Shown piece after piece: positions 48,443 to 62,138 of a stretch of DNA of 64,000 bases. Positions within the stretch are counted from its first letter, which is position 1, and each line of letters opens with the position of its first letter. Below the pieces are notes generated by a model. It saw nothing but the letters and a program-made list of their open reading frames with translations, did not search any database and was not told the origin of the DNA. The stretch comes from Nocardiopsis alba DSM 43377 (GTDB taxonomy: Bacteria > Actinomycetota > Actinomycetes > Streptosporangiales > Streptosporangiaceae). Made by a program: the position numbers and the translations under genes. The stretch is taken from assembly GCF_000341225.1 (NCBI RefSeq), contig NZ_ANAC01000021.1, positions 54,526-118,525 on the forward strand. Direction: 5' to 3'.

Positions 48443-49192
48443 TTACCTGTCGGTTTTCGACCAGTAGGTTCGCCACTCCTCGGCGCTCAGCTCACGGGGC
48501 TCTCGACCATCGGCGCGCGCGGCCTCCTCCGCCGCCCTGACCCGACCGTCGAACCTGCGCGCCGCCGCGCGCAGATCGGTCTCGGCGTCCCGCCCCCGGC
48601 CCCGCTCGGTCGCCACCGCGGCGAACAGCTCGCCACCCTCGGCGCCGTCGTCGCCCACCAGATCGGCGGGGAACCCGTTGCGCACCGCGCGTTTTTGGAG
48701 CTCGTAGGCCAACAGCACCGCGGGCTGGGCGAAGGGCACCCCGTCCAGCACCGAGGACTCCCCCGAACCACCGGCGGCACGGGCCTTCTCCGCCCGCTCG
48801 GCCGCCTTGATGGCCTCCCAGTTCGACCGCACCTCGTCACTGCCCGACACCTCCGCCCCGCCGAACACGTGCGGGTGACGTCGGGTCATCTTGTCGATGA
48901 TGGCGTCGGCGACATCGTCCACGGTGAACCGCGCCGGATCCCCCTCGGGCCGCTCCGCACCGATCGCCGCGTGGAAGACCACCTGGAGCAGGACGTCGCC
49001 CAACTCCTCGCGCAGCAGGGCGTGATCGCCCTCCTCGATGGTCTCCAGGGTCTCGTAGGACTCCTGGATCAGATACTTCGCCAAGGACTCGTGGGTCTGG
49101 GAGGAGTCCCACGGGCACTCCCGCCGCAGCGTCTCCATCACCTCCACCAGGCGCAGCACCCGATGGCCCGCGGGCCGGACGTCGTCCGTCAT
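48443..49192 (-). CDS. mazG: Nucleoside triphosphate pyrophosphohydrolase MazG
   Basis: 249 residues with GAGGA three bases before the ATG. N-terminal MazG domain: CPWDSSQTHESL, REELGDVLLQVVFHA (metal-binding Glu/Asp), and RRHPHVFGG; the second half is the C-terminal helical extension found in actinobacterial MazG. Hydrolyses abnormal NTPs. It follows the APS kinase gene by ten bases on the same strand and lies beside mfd as in M. tuberculosis Rv1021-Rv1020. Confidence 0.93.
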   Translation of the reverse strand: MTDDVRPAGHRVLRLVEVMETLRRECPWDSSQTHESLAKYLIQESYETLETIEEGDHALLREELGDVLLQVVFHAAIGAERPEGDPARFTVDDVADAIIDKMTRRHPHVFGGAEVSGSDEVRSNWEAIKAAERAEKARAAGGSGESSVLDGVPFAQPAVLLAYELQKRAVRNGFPADLVGDDGAEGGELFAAVATERGRGRDAETDLRAAARRFDGRVRAAEEAARADGREPRELSAEEWRTYWSKTDR

Positions 49193-49202
49193 CGATCCTC
49201 AC

Positions 49203-50801
49203 TCACGTACTGGTCGGGTCCGGGAGCCAACCGCCCTCGCGCAGCGCCGCCATCACCGCGGCCACCGACTCGGCCGGATCGGCGTCCACCGTGTCGACCA
49301 CCAGGTCGGCGTCGACCGGTTCCTCGTAGGGGCCGGAGATCCCGGTGAAGTCGGGGATCCTACCGGCCCGGGCCTCGGCGTACAGGCCCTTGCGGTCACG
49401 AGCCTCGCACACCTCCAACGGCGTGGCCACGTGCACCAGGAAGAAGTCCCCGAACTCCTCCACCATGGCACGCACCTCGGCCCGCCCCGCCTCGTACGGG
49501 GCGATCGGCGCGCACACCGCCACCCCACCGTGCCGGTTGATCTCCGAGGCCACGTAGCCGATCCGTCGGATGTTGAGCTCACGGTCCTCACGGGAGAAGG
49601 TCAGCCCCTTGGACAGCATGCGACGCACCACGTCACCGTCCAGGAGGGTGACCGGACGTCCCGCCCGCCGGATCCCGTCGCACACGCCGCGGGCGATGGT
49701 CGACTTGCCCGAGCCGGACAGCCCGGTGAACAGCAGGGTGAGACCGCGCTCGGTCCGGGCCGGCCGCAGACGGGCCAGCTCCGCCCCGACCCGGGCCGGG
49801 GTGAACCAGGAGGGAAGCTCCCGGCCGTGCGCCAACTCGTTCTCCACCTCGTCGTCGGAGGGCTCACGTCGTGCCCGCCCCGGATCGACGCTGGTGAACG
49901 GCTTCCACAGTTCCTCACCCGAGTCGTACCGCCACGGTTCGGGGTCCAGGACCGTCAAAGGCGGACGCAGCGCCATCACCCGCTCGACCTCGGGTCCGCG
50001 CCCACCGGCCTCCAGCAGCATGTGGGTGGCGCCGTAGGCGGCGGCCACATGAGCGGCCAGAGCGGCGTCGCGCTCGGTCCACTCACCACCGAAGGGACCC
50101 GACCCGCGCCTGCTCGACCGGGGCAGGGTGGCCACCACGAACACGCTCCGAGGAGGCAACAGGGGTTCTGCCGCCAGCACCGCCGACGCCGCGCCCTCGT
50201 CCTCCAAGGGGGCGTCGATGATCACGAGCACCTCGGCCCGACCGCCGTCACGCCCCAGCGCGTCGGCCTCGGCCCGGATCTGGTGCAGGGCCCGATGGTG
50301 CAGCGGACGATCGGTCACCACCGCCAACAACGGCTGGTGGGCGGTCGGATCGAGCTCACGCTGAGCCCGCACCTCGGCCGGGGTGACGCGCAGTTCCCGC
50401 AGCGCCCCGTACATCGCCGGACGCGACATGGTGACGTCACCGGCCAACCGGTGGACCACCGGGGCGGCCTCGTCTCCCTCCGAACCCTTCCAGTGCTCGC
50501 CCACCGCCAGTTCCGCCAGCGGAGCGCCCTCCGGGTCGGTGAGGATCAACCGATCCTCTCCCGCGAGCCCCTCCGGCACCTCCAACGTGACCGGAACCGG
50601 CCAGGGACGACCGTCGAGAAGACGGCCCCGGACCTCGATCGATTCGGCGTCCTCGCGCCCCATGAAACCGGGGAACGGATAGGCCCCGTTGAGAACGAGT
50701 TCCAGGTGGGCGAGACCGTCGGGCCCCGGAGCGAACACCGGGGCGGTCCGACGACCGGGCTCCCGGTCCGATCCGCCCGCCTGCCTGTGCACACTCACCA
50801 C
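49203..50801 (-). CDS. cysC: APS kinase fused to a degenerate ATP-sulfurylase-like N-terminal domain
   Basis: 532 residues with a GTG start and GGGAGGG five bases upstream. C-terminal kinase (about residues 355-532): Walker A FTGLSGSGKSTIARG, RRMLSKGLTFSREDRELNIR and SEINRHGGVAVCAPIAPYEA, all normal, so APS should be phosphorylated to PAPS. The N-terminal 340 residues resemble an ATP sulfurylase, but the HXXH nucleotide site is altered to DRPLHHRALHQIR, and other motifs are poorly kept. It may be an inactive regulatory domain. No cysD/cysN is adjacent. The gene lies between mfd and mazG. Confidence 0.85.
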   Translation of the reverse strand: MVSVHRQAGGSDREPGRRTAPVFAPGPDGLAHLELVLNGAYPFPGFMGREDAESIEVRGRLLDGRPWPVPVTLEVPEGLAGEDRLILTDPEGAPLAELAVGEHWKGSEGDEAAPVVHRLAGDVTMSRPAMYGALRELRVTPAEVRAQRELDPTAHQPLLAVVTDRPLHHRALHQIRAEADALGRDGGRAEVLVIIDAPLEDEGAASAVLAAEPLLPPRSVFVVATLPRSSRRGSGPFGGEWTERDAALAAHVAAAYGATHMLLEAGGRGPEVERVMALRPPLTVLDPEPWRYDSGEELWKPFTSVDPGRARREPSDDEVENELAHGRELPSWFTPARVGAELARLRPARTERGLTLLFTGLSGSGKSTIARGVCDGIRRAGRPVTLLDGDVVRRMLSKGLTFSREDRELNIRRIGYVASEINRHGGVAVCAPIAPYEAGRAEVRAMVEEFGDFFLVHVATPLEVCEARDRKGLYAEARAGRIPDFTGISGPYEEPVDADLVVDTVDADPAESVAAVMAALREGGWLPDPTST

Positions 50802-51205
50802 GTACGCCCTCCCTCTGGATGGTCCCGGATCGCCCCCAGAGTAATCCCGTCCGAACCTCCGCCCAGGAGCCGAGTCACCGAAATCGGAAATAGTGGCAGC
50901 TCATAGTGGGTTCTGGTCATCGTGCCCCGTCGTCGTCCCCACCGAAACCGGTGCGGGAGGAACGACCCGAAACGGTCGACGACGACCCCGCGCACCCGTC
51001 CCCCACGCCGCCTCCGGACTGGATAAGCTGAAAGGAGACCGGGTGGTACACACCCATCCGACGCGCGGCCGCCCAGCTCACGTGCGGCCCACCCGTGCCT
51101 GGACGGGTCACCGAGGGGACCCGCGGCCGTGATCGTCTCCACCACCGCCACCGCACGTACCGCAGGACGCGACGCCTGAACCGGACCACTTCACTCTCTG
51201 GTGCT
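50802..51205. other. Divergent region between cysC and mfd, with a possible leader ORF
   Basis: 404 bp. No full gene is seen. A GTG at 51043 has a strong AAAGGAG five bases upstream and opens a 29-codon frame ending at 51132 (MVHTHPTRGRPAHV start). It may be a leader peptide gene for mfd or chance. The cysC promoter must also be here. Confidence 0.4.
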
Positions 51206-54814
<3,609 letters not shown>

Positions 54815-54829
54815 GCGGACCGACGGAAC

Positions 54830-54863
54830 ACGAAGGGCACGGCCACCGGGCCGTGCCCTTCGT
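54830..54863. terminator. Bidirectional terminator between mfd and DUF6350 gene
   Basis: Perfect 15-bp stem (54830-54844 with 54849-54863) and a four-base loop ACCG, between two convergent genes. Confidence 0.9.
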
Positions 54864-54883
54864 CGTACCTGCGCAGGCCCCTC

Positions 54884-56527
54884 TCAGGACCGAGGGGCGG
54901 GGTCCACGTCCTCCGGAGCGGCCTCGTAGGTGATGCCGTACATCTCCTCCTCGGAGGGCTCGTCCGAAGCGCCACGACGCCACCGACCGCCCTTGTCCTC
55001 CCGACGCCGAGAGCGCAGCTCCCTGCGGGCCTCCTTACGGGCACGCCGCTCCAGGGAACGATCGTGCCTGCGCGCCTTCCGACGGCGCCGCAGTTCGGCA
55101 CGGCGCTCGGCGATACCGGCCTCCTCCGGTTCCGCCCCCTCCCCGGGCTCATCGTCCTCACGGGCCCGGAGCGGGGTGACCGTGGCCAGGCCCTTGCCCA
55201 CCGGAACGTCCGGCGGCAGCTCCACCGCCACGGGAGCCCCGTCGGAGACCTTCTCCGGAACGGAGACCTCGTTCCGGGGGGCGGCCTCGCCCCCACGGCG
55301 CGGTTCCCGCGTGTACCACCAGTTGGCGACCCACGCCGCGACGGCCGCGGCCACGCCCACCTCCAGGGCGGCCACCAGCCCCACCTGCCAGGCGGACGGG
55401 CCCACATCGGTCATCCTCTGGGCGCCGAGGGAACCCCCCGCCACCCCCGCCAGGGCCGCGTACAGGATGCCCGTGGTCACCCCGCACACGAACCCCCACA
55501 ACGGGGCCGCCTCGCTCACCACGTCCGGAGCGCTGCGCTGGGTCAGCACGCCACCGATGGTCCCGGCCAGGAACGGCACCGCCAACGCCGCCAACGACAA
55601 CATCGGCGCCGCCCCGTTGGCGGGCACCGCCGCCAGCAACGGCAGGGCCGGCAGGGCGCCCACCGACACCCCGGTCGGCGCCACCACCGTCTCCGCGCCC
55701 AGCGCGAACCCCGGACCGAGCGAGTAGCAGACCGCGAAGATCACCGCGTTCGGCAGGTAGGCCAACTGGACGATCAACAGCAGCGCGCCGCCGACCACAC
55801 CGGGGGCCAACGAGCGGGTGATGGCGATCGCGTCCGGCAGGGAGAACGCCAACGCCGCCAGGAACAGCACCACCCCGCCGGCCAGCAGCGTGCCCGCCGA
55901 CATCAGCATCCCCACCATGAGCGAACGCGTACGGTCCGGCATCAGGGCGAGCAGATCACCCGCCGCGACCCCCTTGTCCCGCATGAGTTGACGGAGCACC
56001 CCCGCTCCCCCGGAGATGAACGCGATCACGAAACCCATCAGCAGAGCGCGCGGCATGCTCGGCTCGACCACATCGGTGCGCGCGAGCAGGGCGAGCGTGC
56101 CCGCGATGGCCGCGTAGGGGCCGGCGATGGCCAGCGCGGCCCGGTACACGTGCCGCAGCCGCCCGATCTCGCAGTTACGGGCCAGCCAACGCCCGAACCG
56201 GTACAACAGCAGCCCGGGCAACAACACCAGCCCCATGGGCAGCAGACTGATCTGCCCTTCGGGGATGGCGAAGGAGACATGGTGGCCCACCAGCCAGGCC
56301 AGGACGGCCCCGCGCAGCAGATCGGCGATGTCCTCACCGAAGGTGTCATGGGGCGCGGCCACCCAACCGACCATGGTGAACGTGACGATCACCGCCACGC
56401 CGATACCGGCGGCGGAGGCGGCGGCTATCCCACCCGTGGAATAGATCGGGCGGGGCTCGGCCGTGTCGGCGGCGGTGCCCGTCTTCGACACTCGGCCTCG
56501 GTCAGGGGGAGTTCCTGGCGTACTCAC
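54884..56527 (-). CDS. DUF6350 (PerM-like) integral membrane protein
   Basis: 547 residues from the GTG at 56527. About ten membrane segments spread over residues 30-400, then a 140-residue cytoplasmic tail of alternating Arg/Glu (RAELRRRRKARRHDRSLER). It matches the DUF6350 family; mycobacterial PerM (Rv0955), which supports division, is the likely counterpart and also lies near sucCD. The start is uncertain because no ribosome binding site is seen. Confidence 0.8.
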   Translation of the reverse strand: MSTPGTPPDRGRVSKTGTAADTAEPRPIYSTGGIAAASAAGIGVAVIVTFTMVGWVAAPHDTFGEDIADLLRGAVLAWLVGHHVSFAIPEGQISLLPMGLVLLPGLLLYRFGRWLARNCEIGRLRHVYRAALAIAGPYAAIAGTLALLARTDVVEPSMPRALLMGFVIAFISGGAGVLRQLMRDKGVAAGDLLALMPDRTRSLMVGMLMSAGTLLAGGVVLFLAALAFSLPDAIAITRSLAPGVVGGALLLIVQLAYLPNAVIFAVCYSLGPGFALGAETVVAPTGVSVGALPALPLLAAVPANGAAPMLSLAALAVPFLAGTIGGVLTQRSAPDVVSEAAPLWGFVCGVTTGILYAALAGVAGGSLGAQRMTDVGPSAWQVGLVAALEVGVAAAVAAWVANWWYTREPRRGGEAAPRNEVSVPEKVSDGAPVAVELPPDVPVGKGLATVTPLRAREDDEPGEGAEPEEAGIAERRAELRRRRKARRHDRSLERRARKEARRELRSRRREDKGGRWRRGASDEPSEEEMYGITYEAAPEDVDPAPRS

Positions 56528-56664
56528 CCGACTTATGCTGCCAGGGACCGGAATGCTCCGTGGTATCCCCGCCGCGCGTGTCGTACCCGCGTCGGAGCCG
56601 CGGAACCGGGAACGAAGAAGATACGTCCCAGGACGTACGACCCCTGCCCCCGCGAAGGAACCCC

Positions 56665-57183
56665 ATGACAGAGCCGACACCCGGCCGCGGTTACCGCCTC
56701 TCCGACGCCGAACGCGACGAGGCCCTGCTTCATCTGCGCACGGCTCTTCAAGAGGGACGGCTGGATCTGGACGAGCACGAACGCCGCTCCGAGACCGCCC
56801 TGCACGCGATCACCGACACCGACCTGCGTCCGCTCTTCGACGACCTGCCTCGAGCCCTGTGGCCCGCCTCCATGGTCGACGGCCCCACCGCGGAGAACGC
56901 CCCCGTGCCTTCGAAGAGCCCCGCGCCCCCGGCCGAACGGGACGACGACCACGACGAGGTCGACCGCAAGAACCCCGGAAGGAACGTCGGCGCGCTCATG
57001 GGGTGGGGAGGGTTCCTGCTCCTGGTGTGGGGCGTCCCCACCTTCATCGGCGGGGACATCACCTCCATCGCGGTCTTCCTGGGTGTCTTCTGCCTGATCG
57101 TGATCGGCCCCCTCGTCGGCCAGATCGCCTACAACCGCCGTCACGGGAAACGGGGCGGCCCCCGGGAGATCGACGAAGGCTGA
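56665..57183 (+). CDS. DUF1707 SHOCT-like membrane protein
   Basis: 172 residues from the ATG at 56665 (AAGGA six bases upstream). DUF1707 core at residues 10-60 (YRLSDAERDEALLHLRTALQEGRL, DEHERRSETALHAITDTDL), then a Pro-rich linker and two membrane segments (WGGFLLLVWGVPTFIGG; AVFLGVFCLIVIGPLVG). Function unknown. Divergent from the PerM-like gene, convergent with sucD. Confidence 0.88.
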   Translation: MTEPTPGRGYRLSDAERDEALLHLRTALQEGRLDLDEHERRSETALHAITDTDLRPLFDDLPRALWPASMVDGPTAENAPVPSKSPAPPAERDDDHDEVDRKNPGRNVGALMGWGGFLLLVWGVPTFIGGDITSIAVFLGVFCLIVIGPLVGQIAYNRRHGKRGGPREIDEG

Positions 57184-57197
57184 CCCCGGTACACGAA

Positions 57198-57240
57198 CGG
57201 CTCCGCCCCACCACCGGAGAACGGTGACGGGGCGGAGCCG
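57198..57240. terminator. Bidirectional terminator between DUF1707 gene and sucD
   Basis: 12-bp perfect stem CGGCTCCGCCCC/GGGGCGGAGCCG, 19-base loop, between convergent genes. Confidence 0.85.
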
Positions 57241-57265
57241 TGTTCGACCCGAGGGTCGAGGAACC

Positions 57266-58144
57266 CTAGAAGAGCTCGCGCGCCAGACGGGCGGTCTCGC
57301 TCGGGGTCTTGCCGACCTTGACGCCGACGGCCTCGAGGGCCTCCTTCTTGGCGGCGGCCGTACCGGAGGAACCGGAGACGATGGCGCCGGCGTGGCCCAT
57401 GGTCTTGCCCTCCGGGGCGGTGAAGCCCGCGACGTAGCCGACGACCGGCTTGGTCACGTTGTCCTTGATGAAGTCGGCGGCACGCTCCTCGGCGTCGCCA
57501 CCGATCTCACCGATCATCACGATCACGTCGGTGTCCGGGTCCGCCTCGAAGGCGGCCAGGGCGTCGATGTGGGTGGTGCCGATGATCGGGTCGCCACCGA
57601 TGCCGACGGCGGACGAGAAGCCGATGTCGCGCAGCTCGTACATCATCTGGTAGGTGAGCGTGCCCGACTTCGAGACCAGGCCGATACGGCCCGGCTTCGT
57701 GATGTCGGCCGGGATGATGCCGGCGTTGGACTGACCCGGGGTGATGAGACCGGGGCAGTTCGGGCCGATGATACGGGTCTTGTTGCCCTTGGAGCCGGCG
57801 TAGGCCCAGAAGGCGGCGGTGTCGTGGACCGGGATGCCCTCGGTGATCACGACGGCCAGACCGATCTCGGCGTCGATGGCCTCGATGACGGCGTCCTTGG
57901 TGAACTTCGGCGGAACGAAGATCACGGTGACGTCGGCGCCGGTGGCCTCCATGCCCTCGGCGACGGAGCCGAAGACCGGCACCTCGGTGCCGTCGAAGTC
58001 GACCTTCTGACCGGCCTTGCGCGGGTTCACGCCACCGACGATGTCGGTGCCCGAAGCCAGCATCCGGCGGGTGTGCTTGGTGCCCTCAGAGCCGGTCATG
58101 CCCTGGACCAGCACCTTGCTGTCCTTGTTCAGGAAGATAGCCAT
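57266..58144 (-). CDS. sucD: Succinyl-CoA synthetase alpha subunit
   Basis: 292 residues. CoA-binding Rossmann N-terminus ([15 protein letters not shown]), [12 protein letters not shown], and the phosphohistidine in [14 protein letters not shown]. With SucC it converts succinyl-CoA to succinate and ATP or GTP in the TCA cycle. It follows sucC after 13 bp. Confidence 0.97.
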   Translation of the reverse strand: MAIFLNKDSKVLVQGMTGSEGTKHTRRMLASGTDIVGGVNPRKAGQKVDFDGTEVPVFGSVAEGMEATGADVTVIFVPPKFTKDAVIEAIDAEIGLAVVITEGIPVHDTAAFWAYAGSKGNKTRIIGPNCPGLITPGQSNAGIIPADITKPGRIGLVSKSGTLTYQMMYELRDIGFSSAVGIGGDPIIGTTHIDALAAFEADPDTDVIVMIGEIGGDAEERAADFIKDNVTKPVVGYVAGFTAPEGKTMGHAGAIVSGSSGTAAAKKEALEAVGVKVGKTPSETARLARELF

Positions 58145-58157
58145 GGTGTCCTGTCCC

Positions 58158-59339
58158 CTACTTCGCCGCGAGCTCGGCGGCCTGAGCGGCGGCGCCGTCC
58201 ATAGTGTCGACCCGTCGAACGGCCGGGTGGGCGCGATCGTCGAGGATCTTGCGGCCCAGCTCGGCGTTGTTGCCGTCCAGACGGACGACCAGCGGCTTGC
58301 TGACGTCGTCGCCGCGCTCCTCCAGAAGCTCCAGCGCCTGGACGATGCCGTTCGCGACGGCGTCGCAGGCGGTGATGCCACCGAAGACGTTGACGAACAC
58401 GCTCTTGACGGCGGGGTCGCCCAGGATGATCTCCAGGCCGTTGGCCATGACCTCGGCCGAGGCGCCGCCACCGATGTCGAGGAAGTTGGCGGGCTTGACC
58501 CCACCGTGCTCCTCACCGGCGTAGGCGACCACGTCCAGGGTCGACATGACCAGACCGGCACCGTTACCGATGATGCCGACCTCGCCGTCGAGCTTGACGT
58601 AGTTGAGGCCCTTGGCCTTGGCGGCGACCTCCAGGGGGTCGCCCTCCTCGGCGAAGGTCAGGCTCTCCAGGTCCTGGCGGAACTCGGCGTTCTCGTCCAG
58701 GGTCACCTTGCCGTCGAGGGCGACGACCCGGCCGTCCTTGGTCAGGATGAGCGGGTTCACCTCGACCAGGGTGGCGTCCTTGCCGACGAAGGCGTCCCAC
58801 AGCTTGGTGATGACCTCGGCCGCACCGGCGGCGGCGGCCTCGGGCAGCTTGCCCGCCTTGACGATCTCGGCGGCGATGTCCGCCGGAGCGCCCTGCAACG
58901 CGTTGATCGAGATCTTCGCGACGGCGTCGGGGTTGGTCTCGGCGACCTCCTCGATCTCCATGCCGCCCTCGGCGGAGCAGATGGAGAGGAAGTCACGGTT
59001 GGCGCGGTCCAGGAGGAAGGAGAAGTAGTACTCCTCGGCGATGTCACTCGCCTCCTCGACCAGGACACGGTGGACCGTGTGGCCCTTGATGTCCATTCCG
59101 AGGATCTGCTCGGCCTTGGCCTGAGCGTCCTCGGGGCCCTCTGCGACCTTGACGCCGCCGGCCTTACCACGGCCACCGGTCTTGACCTGGGCCTTCACGA
59201 CGACGCGGGGCTTGCCCGCGGCGGCGAACTCATCAGCGATGGCACGCGCCTCAGCGGCCGTGCTCGCCACCTTCCCCTGGGGTACGGGAACCCCGTACTC
59301 TGCGAAGAGTTCCTTCGCCTGGTATTCGAACAGGTCCAC
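58158..59339 (-). CDS. sucC: Succinyl-CoA synthetase beta subunit
   Basis: 393 residues with a GTG start at 59339 and AAGGAC upstream. ATP-grasp domain beginning [20 protein letters not shown], with [17 protein letters not shown] for nucleotide binding and [15 protein letters not shown] in the C-terminal CoA ligase part. First gene of sucCD, the 366 bp upstream being its promoter region. Confidence 0.97.
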   Translation of the reverse strand: MDLFEYQAKELFAEYGVPVPQGKVASTAAEARAIADEFAAAGKPRVVVKAQVKTGGRGKAGGVKVAEGPEDAQAKAEQILGMDIKGHTVHRVLVEEASDIAEEYYFSFLLDRANRDFLSICSAEGGMEIEEVAETNPDAVAKISINALQGAPADIAAEIVKAGKLPEAAAAGAAEVITKLWDAFVGKDATLVEVNPLILTKDGRVVALDGKVTLDENAEFRQDLESLTFAEEGDPLEVAAKAKGLNYVKLDGEVGIIGNGAGLVMSTLDVVAYAGEEHGGVKPANFLDIGGGASAEVMANGLEIILGDPAVKSVFVNVFGGITACDAVANGIVQALELLEERGDDVSKPLVVRLDGNNAELGRKILDDRAHPAVRRVDTMDGAAAQAAELAAK

Positions 59340-59705
59340 GAGGGTCCGTCCTTGTAACTCGCTGGCTCAAGTGTGTACCGGGGTGGCGTGTCCGGATCGG
59401 CGGTGACGCACGAAGGGCGTGTCACACGACACCGACCCCATGAGGGTCGAGCCGCCTACTCAAGATCGAGATCGCCGCGGCGTTGCCACCCGCGACATGC
59501 GCAAAGCTTAGTCGCCCGGGATCCCGCGATCTGACACCGGGGCGACGTTCTCCCGGTGCCCCTGCGCACAAAAGCCGCTCATGCGGCGCTCCATCCACGT
59601 TCACGTGGGAAAATCTGTGACCAGAGACACGGCGGATAACACACTTCGGGGACGTTTCACCCCTGGAGGGGCACCCGCCCGAGTGCGATCAACGTCACGG
59701 AGCCC
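59340..59705. other. sucCD upstream region, no gene seen
   Basis: 366 bp between the sucC start and the end of the B12-binding gene, both on the minus strand. It contains AT-richer stretches near 59500-59640 but no palindrome or promoter I can assign with confidence. Confidence 0.45.
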
Positions 59706-60116
59706 TCAGACGGTGTGCGACGGACGGATGTTCTCCCGGACCCAGTCGGCGATCTCCTCGGTGGGCGCTCCCGGCGTGAAGATCCGGGCCACCCCCATCC
59801 CCTCCAGCTCGGCGATGTCGGCCTCGGGGATGATCCCCCCGCCGAACACCTTGATGTCGGTGGCGTCGTTCTCGCGCAGCAACTCCATGACCCGACCGAA
59901 CATGGTCATGTGGGCGCCCGACAACACCGACAGTCCGATCGCGTCGGCGTCCTCCTGGAGCGCCGCGGACACGATCATCTCCGGGGTCTGCCGCAGGCCG
60001 GTGTAGATGACCTCGACACCCGCGTCGCGCAGGACCCGGGCCACGATCTTGACCCCTCGGTCGTGCCCGTCCAGTCCCGGCTTCGCGACGACGACACGTG
60101 CGGTGGCCTCGGCCAT
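59706..60116 (-). CDS. icmB: Stand-alone cobalamin-binding mutase small subunit (IcmB-like)
   Basis: 136 residues from the ATG at 60116 (GAGGGG upstream), the usual size of IcmB. Complete B12-binding Rossmann fold: cobalt-coordinating His18 in [20 protein letters not shown] and [12 protein letters not shown]. It would pair with a separate large catalytic subunit (isobutyryl-CoA or methylmalonyl-CoA type mutase), none of which is in the window. Confidence 0.88.
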   Translation of the reverse strand: MAEATARVVVAKPGLDGHDRGVKIVARVLRDAGVEVIYTGLRQTPEMIVSAALQEDADAIGLSVLSGAHMTMFGRVMELLRENDATDIKVFGGGIIPEADIAELEGMGVARIFTPGAPTEEIADWVRENIRPSHTV

Positions 60117-60249
60117 GACTAACCCCTCACTACGTTCCCCGTCCACACCCGGCACCCCTTGTGGGGGCTCCCCGGGCGCCGGGGAGGAGATGATGAACTC
60201 CTGAGCAGAGTAACGCAGGTCACCCATGGGTGGCGGGCACGGGTGCGGG

Positions 60250-60255
60250 TATCTT
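60250..60255 (+). promoter_or_regulatory. Probable -10 element of a leaderless transcript
   Basis: TATCTT lies six bases before the ATG at 60262 with no ribosome binding site between. Confidence 0.5.
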
Positions 60256-60261
60256 CCGTCC

Positions 60262-60579
60262 ATGGACGACAACGTCAACGGTTTCGCGAACACCAGCACC
60301 GAGGACCTGCGCGAACGCGCCATCGAACTGGCGCGGCAACGGTGGGACGTACGGTTCTTCTGGAAACTGCTCGGTCTCATCCCCGCGGCCGAGGCGGTCG
60401 CGGGCAACACGGACGCCAGCGAGGCGAGCGTCGCCCAGGTCTCGGGACTCCTCTACGAGGCGCTCTCCTCGGAACAGGACCCGAAGGTGCAGGAGGCCCT
60501 GCGCCCGGTCTACATCCAGTACCTCGTGGAACACGACGCCGCCCCCGAGATCACCGGGGAGACCGACCGGGGCGCCTGA
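60262..60579 (+). CDS. Small soluble protein, unknown
   Basis: 105 residues from the ATG at 60262, chosen because a TATCTT hexamer lies six bases upstream. Helical, acidic, no signal peptide or membrane segment: [17 protein letters not shown] then [16 protein letters not shown] and [18 protein letters not shown]. No family recognised. It is divergent from icmB and 65 bp before the Ada/AlkA gene on the same strand. Confidence 0.75.
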   Translation: MDDNVNGFANTSTEDLRERAIELARQRWDVRFFWKLLGLIPAAEAVAGNTDASEASVAQVSGLLYEALSSEQDPKVQEALRPVYIQYLVEHDAAPEITGETDRGA

Positions 60580-60644
60580 CCCGACCTCCATGTCCGAAAA
60601 CCGCCGGCGGAGCGTCACCCCGCTCGGCGAACATGGGTGGCGTG

Positions 60645-62138
60645 ATGGACGACGAACAGCGCTACCGCGCGGTGCACAGTAGAGACGCCCGATTCGACGG
60701 GGTGTTCTACACGGCCGTGCTCACCACCGGCGTCTACTGCCGCCCGAGCTGCCCCGCGATCACCCCGCTGCGAAGGAACGTCCGCTTCTACCGATCCGCC
60801 GCCGCGGCCCAGGAATCGGGGTTCCGCGCCTGCAAGCGCTGCCGCCCCGACACCGTTCCCGGTTCTCCCGAATGGAACCTGCGGGCCGACGTCGTGGGCC
60901 GCGCCGTCCGACTCATCAGGGACGGTGCCGTCGACCGGGGCGGCGTGGGCTCCGTGGCCGCCGCCCTGGGCTACAGCGAACGCCAGCTGAACCGTCTGCT
61001 CACCGGCGAGACCGGCGCGAGCACCCTGGCCCTGGCCCGGACCGAGCGCGCGCACACCGCGCGGATCCTGGTGGAGACCACCGACATGCCGATGGCCGAC
61101 GCCGCCTTCGCCGCCGGATTCTCGAGCGTCCGCCAGTTCAACGAGACCATGCGCGCCGTCTACGACCGTTCCCCGAGCCGTATGCGCGAGGCGGCGGCCG
61201 GCCGGGCCACCGCGACCGGCTCCGGCACGATCACCCTGCGCCTGCCCTACCGAAGCCCCATCGACCTGGAGGGCACGCTCGCCTTCCTCGGGGACCGGGC
61301 CGTCCCCGGCGTCGAGGAGTACACGGACGGGATCTACCGACGCGCCCTCCGGCTCCCGCACGGAACCGGAACCGTCGAACTCTCCCCCGGGACCGGCCGG
61401 GCCGGTGGGCACGTGGCCTGCCGCCTGCGCCTGACCGACCCCCGTGATCTGGCCGGCGCGGTCCGACGCTGCCGCGACCTCCTGGACCTGGACGCCGATC
61501 CGGAGGCGGTCGCCGACGTCCTCGGAGCCGACCCGATCCTGGGCCCGACCCTGCGCGCGCACCCGGGCGTACGCTCCCCGGGTCAGGTGGACCCGGCCGA
61601 GCCCGCCTTCCGCGCCGTCCTCGGTCAACAGGTCTCGGTCCGAGCGGCGCGTACTCTGGCGGGACGGCTGGTGGAACGGTTCGGACGTCCCTTGGAGACC
61701 CCCGACGGGGGTCTCACCCACACCTTCCCCACGCCTGAGGACCTGGCGGCGGCGAGCCCGGACGACCTTCCACTGACCAGGGCGCGGAGCCGGGCCCTGG
61801 TCGGACTGGCCGAGGCGATCGCCTCCGGCCGGATCGACCTGGGGCCGGGCTGCGACCGGGACGAGGCGGAACGACGGCTGGTGGAACTACGCGGTATCGG
61901 TCCCTGGACCGCCCGATACACCAGAATGCGCGGGCTCGGCGACCCGGACGTGTTCCTGGAGACCGACCTGGGGGTCCGGCAGGCCTTGGAGAGGTCCGGC
62001 GAGACGGCGACCCCCGCGGCCGCGCGCGCCAGGGCCCGGGACTGGAGCCCTTGGCGTTCCTACGCCACCCACCTGCTATGGGCGTCGTCCACCGGGATGG
62101 AAGAACGACGGAGCCGAGAGGAACGACGAGGACGATGA
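60645..62138 (+). CDS. alkA: Bifunctional Ada-type regulator/AlkA 3-methyladenine DNA glycosylase
   Basis: 497 residues from the ATG at 60645 (ATGs or GTG 3-12 bases earlier also possible). Domains in order: Ada zinc-binding methyl acceptor ([20 protein letters not shown]), AraC-type helix-turn-helix ([19 protein letters not shown]), AlkA N-terminal domain, and HhH-GPD glycosylase ([15 protein letters not shown], catalytic Asp in [10 protein letters not shown]). It both senses methyl phosphotriesters and excises alkylated bases. It overlaps the methyltransferase gene by four bases (ATGA). Confidence 0.93.
   Translation: MDDEQRYRAVHSRDARFDGVFYTAVLTTGVYCRPSCPAITPLRRNVRFYRSAAAAQESGFRACKRCRPDTVPGSPEWNLRADVVGRAVRLIRDGAVDRGGVGSVAAALGYSERQLNRLLTGETGASTLALARTERAHTARILVETTDMPMADAAFAAGFSSVRQFNETMRAVYDRSPSRMREAAAGRATATGSGTITLRLPYRSPIDLEGTLAFLGDRAVPGVEEYTDGIYRRALRLPHGTGTVELSPGTGRAGGHVACRLRLTDPRDLAGAVRRCRDLLDLDADPEAVADVLGADPILGPTLRAHPGVRSPGQVDPAEPAFRAVLGQQVSVRAARTLAGRLVERFGRPLETPDGGLTHTFPTPEDLAAASPDDLPLTRARSRALVGLAEAIASGRIDLGPGCDRDEAERRLVELRGIGPWTARYTRMRGLGDPDVFLETDLGVRQALERSGETATPAAARARARDWSPWRSYATHLLWASSTGMEERRSREERRGR

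Noticed and set aside
59422..59604. 60-residue minus-strand open frame upstream of sucC
   Set aside because: No ribosome binding site, unusual composition and no recognisable pattern; most likely chance in GC-rich DNA.
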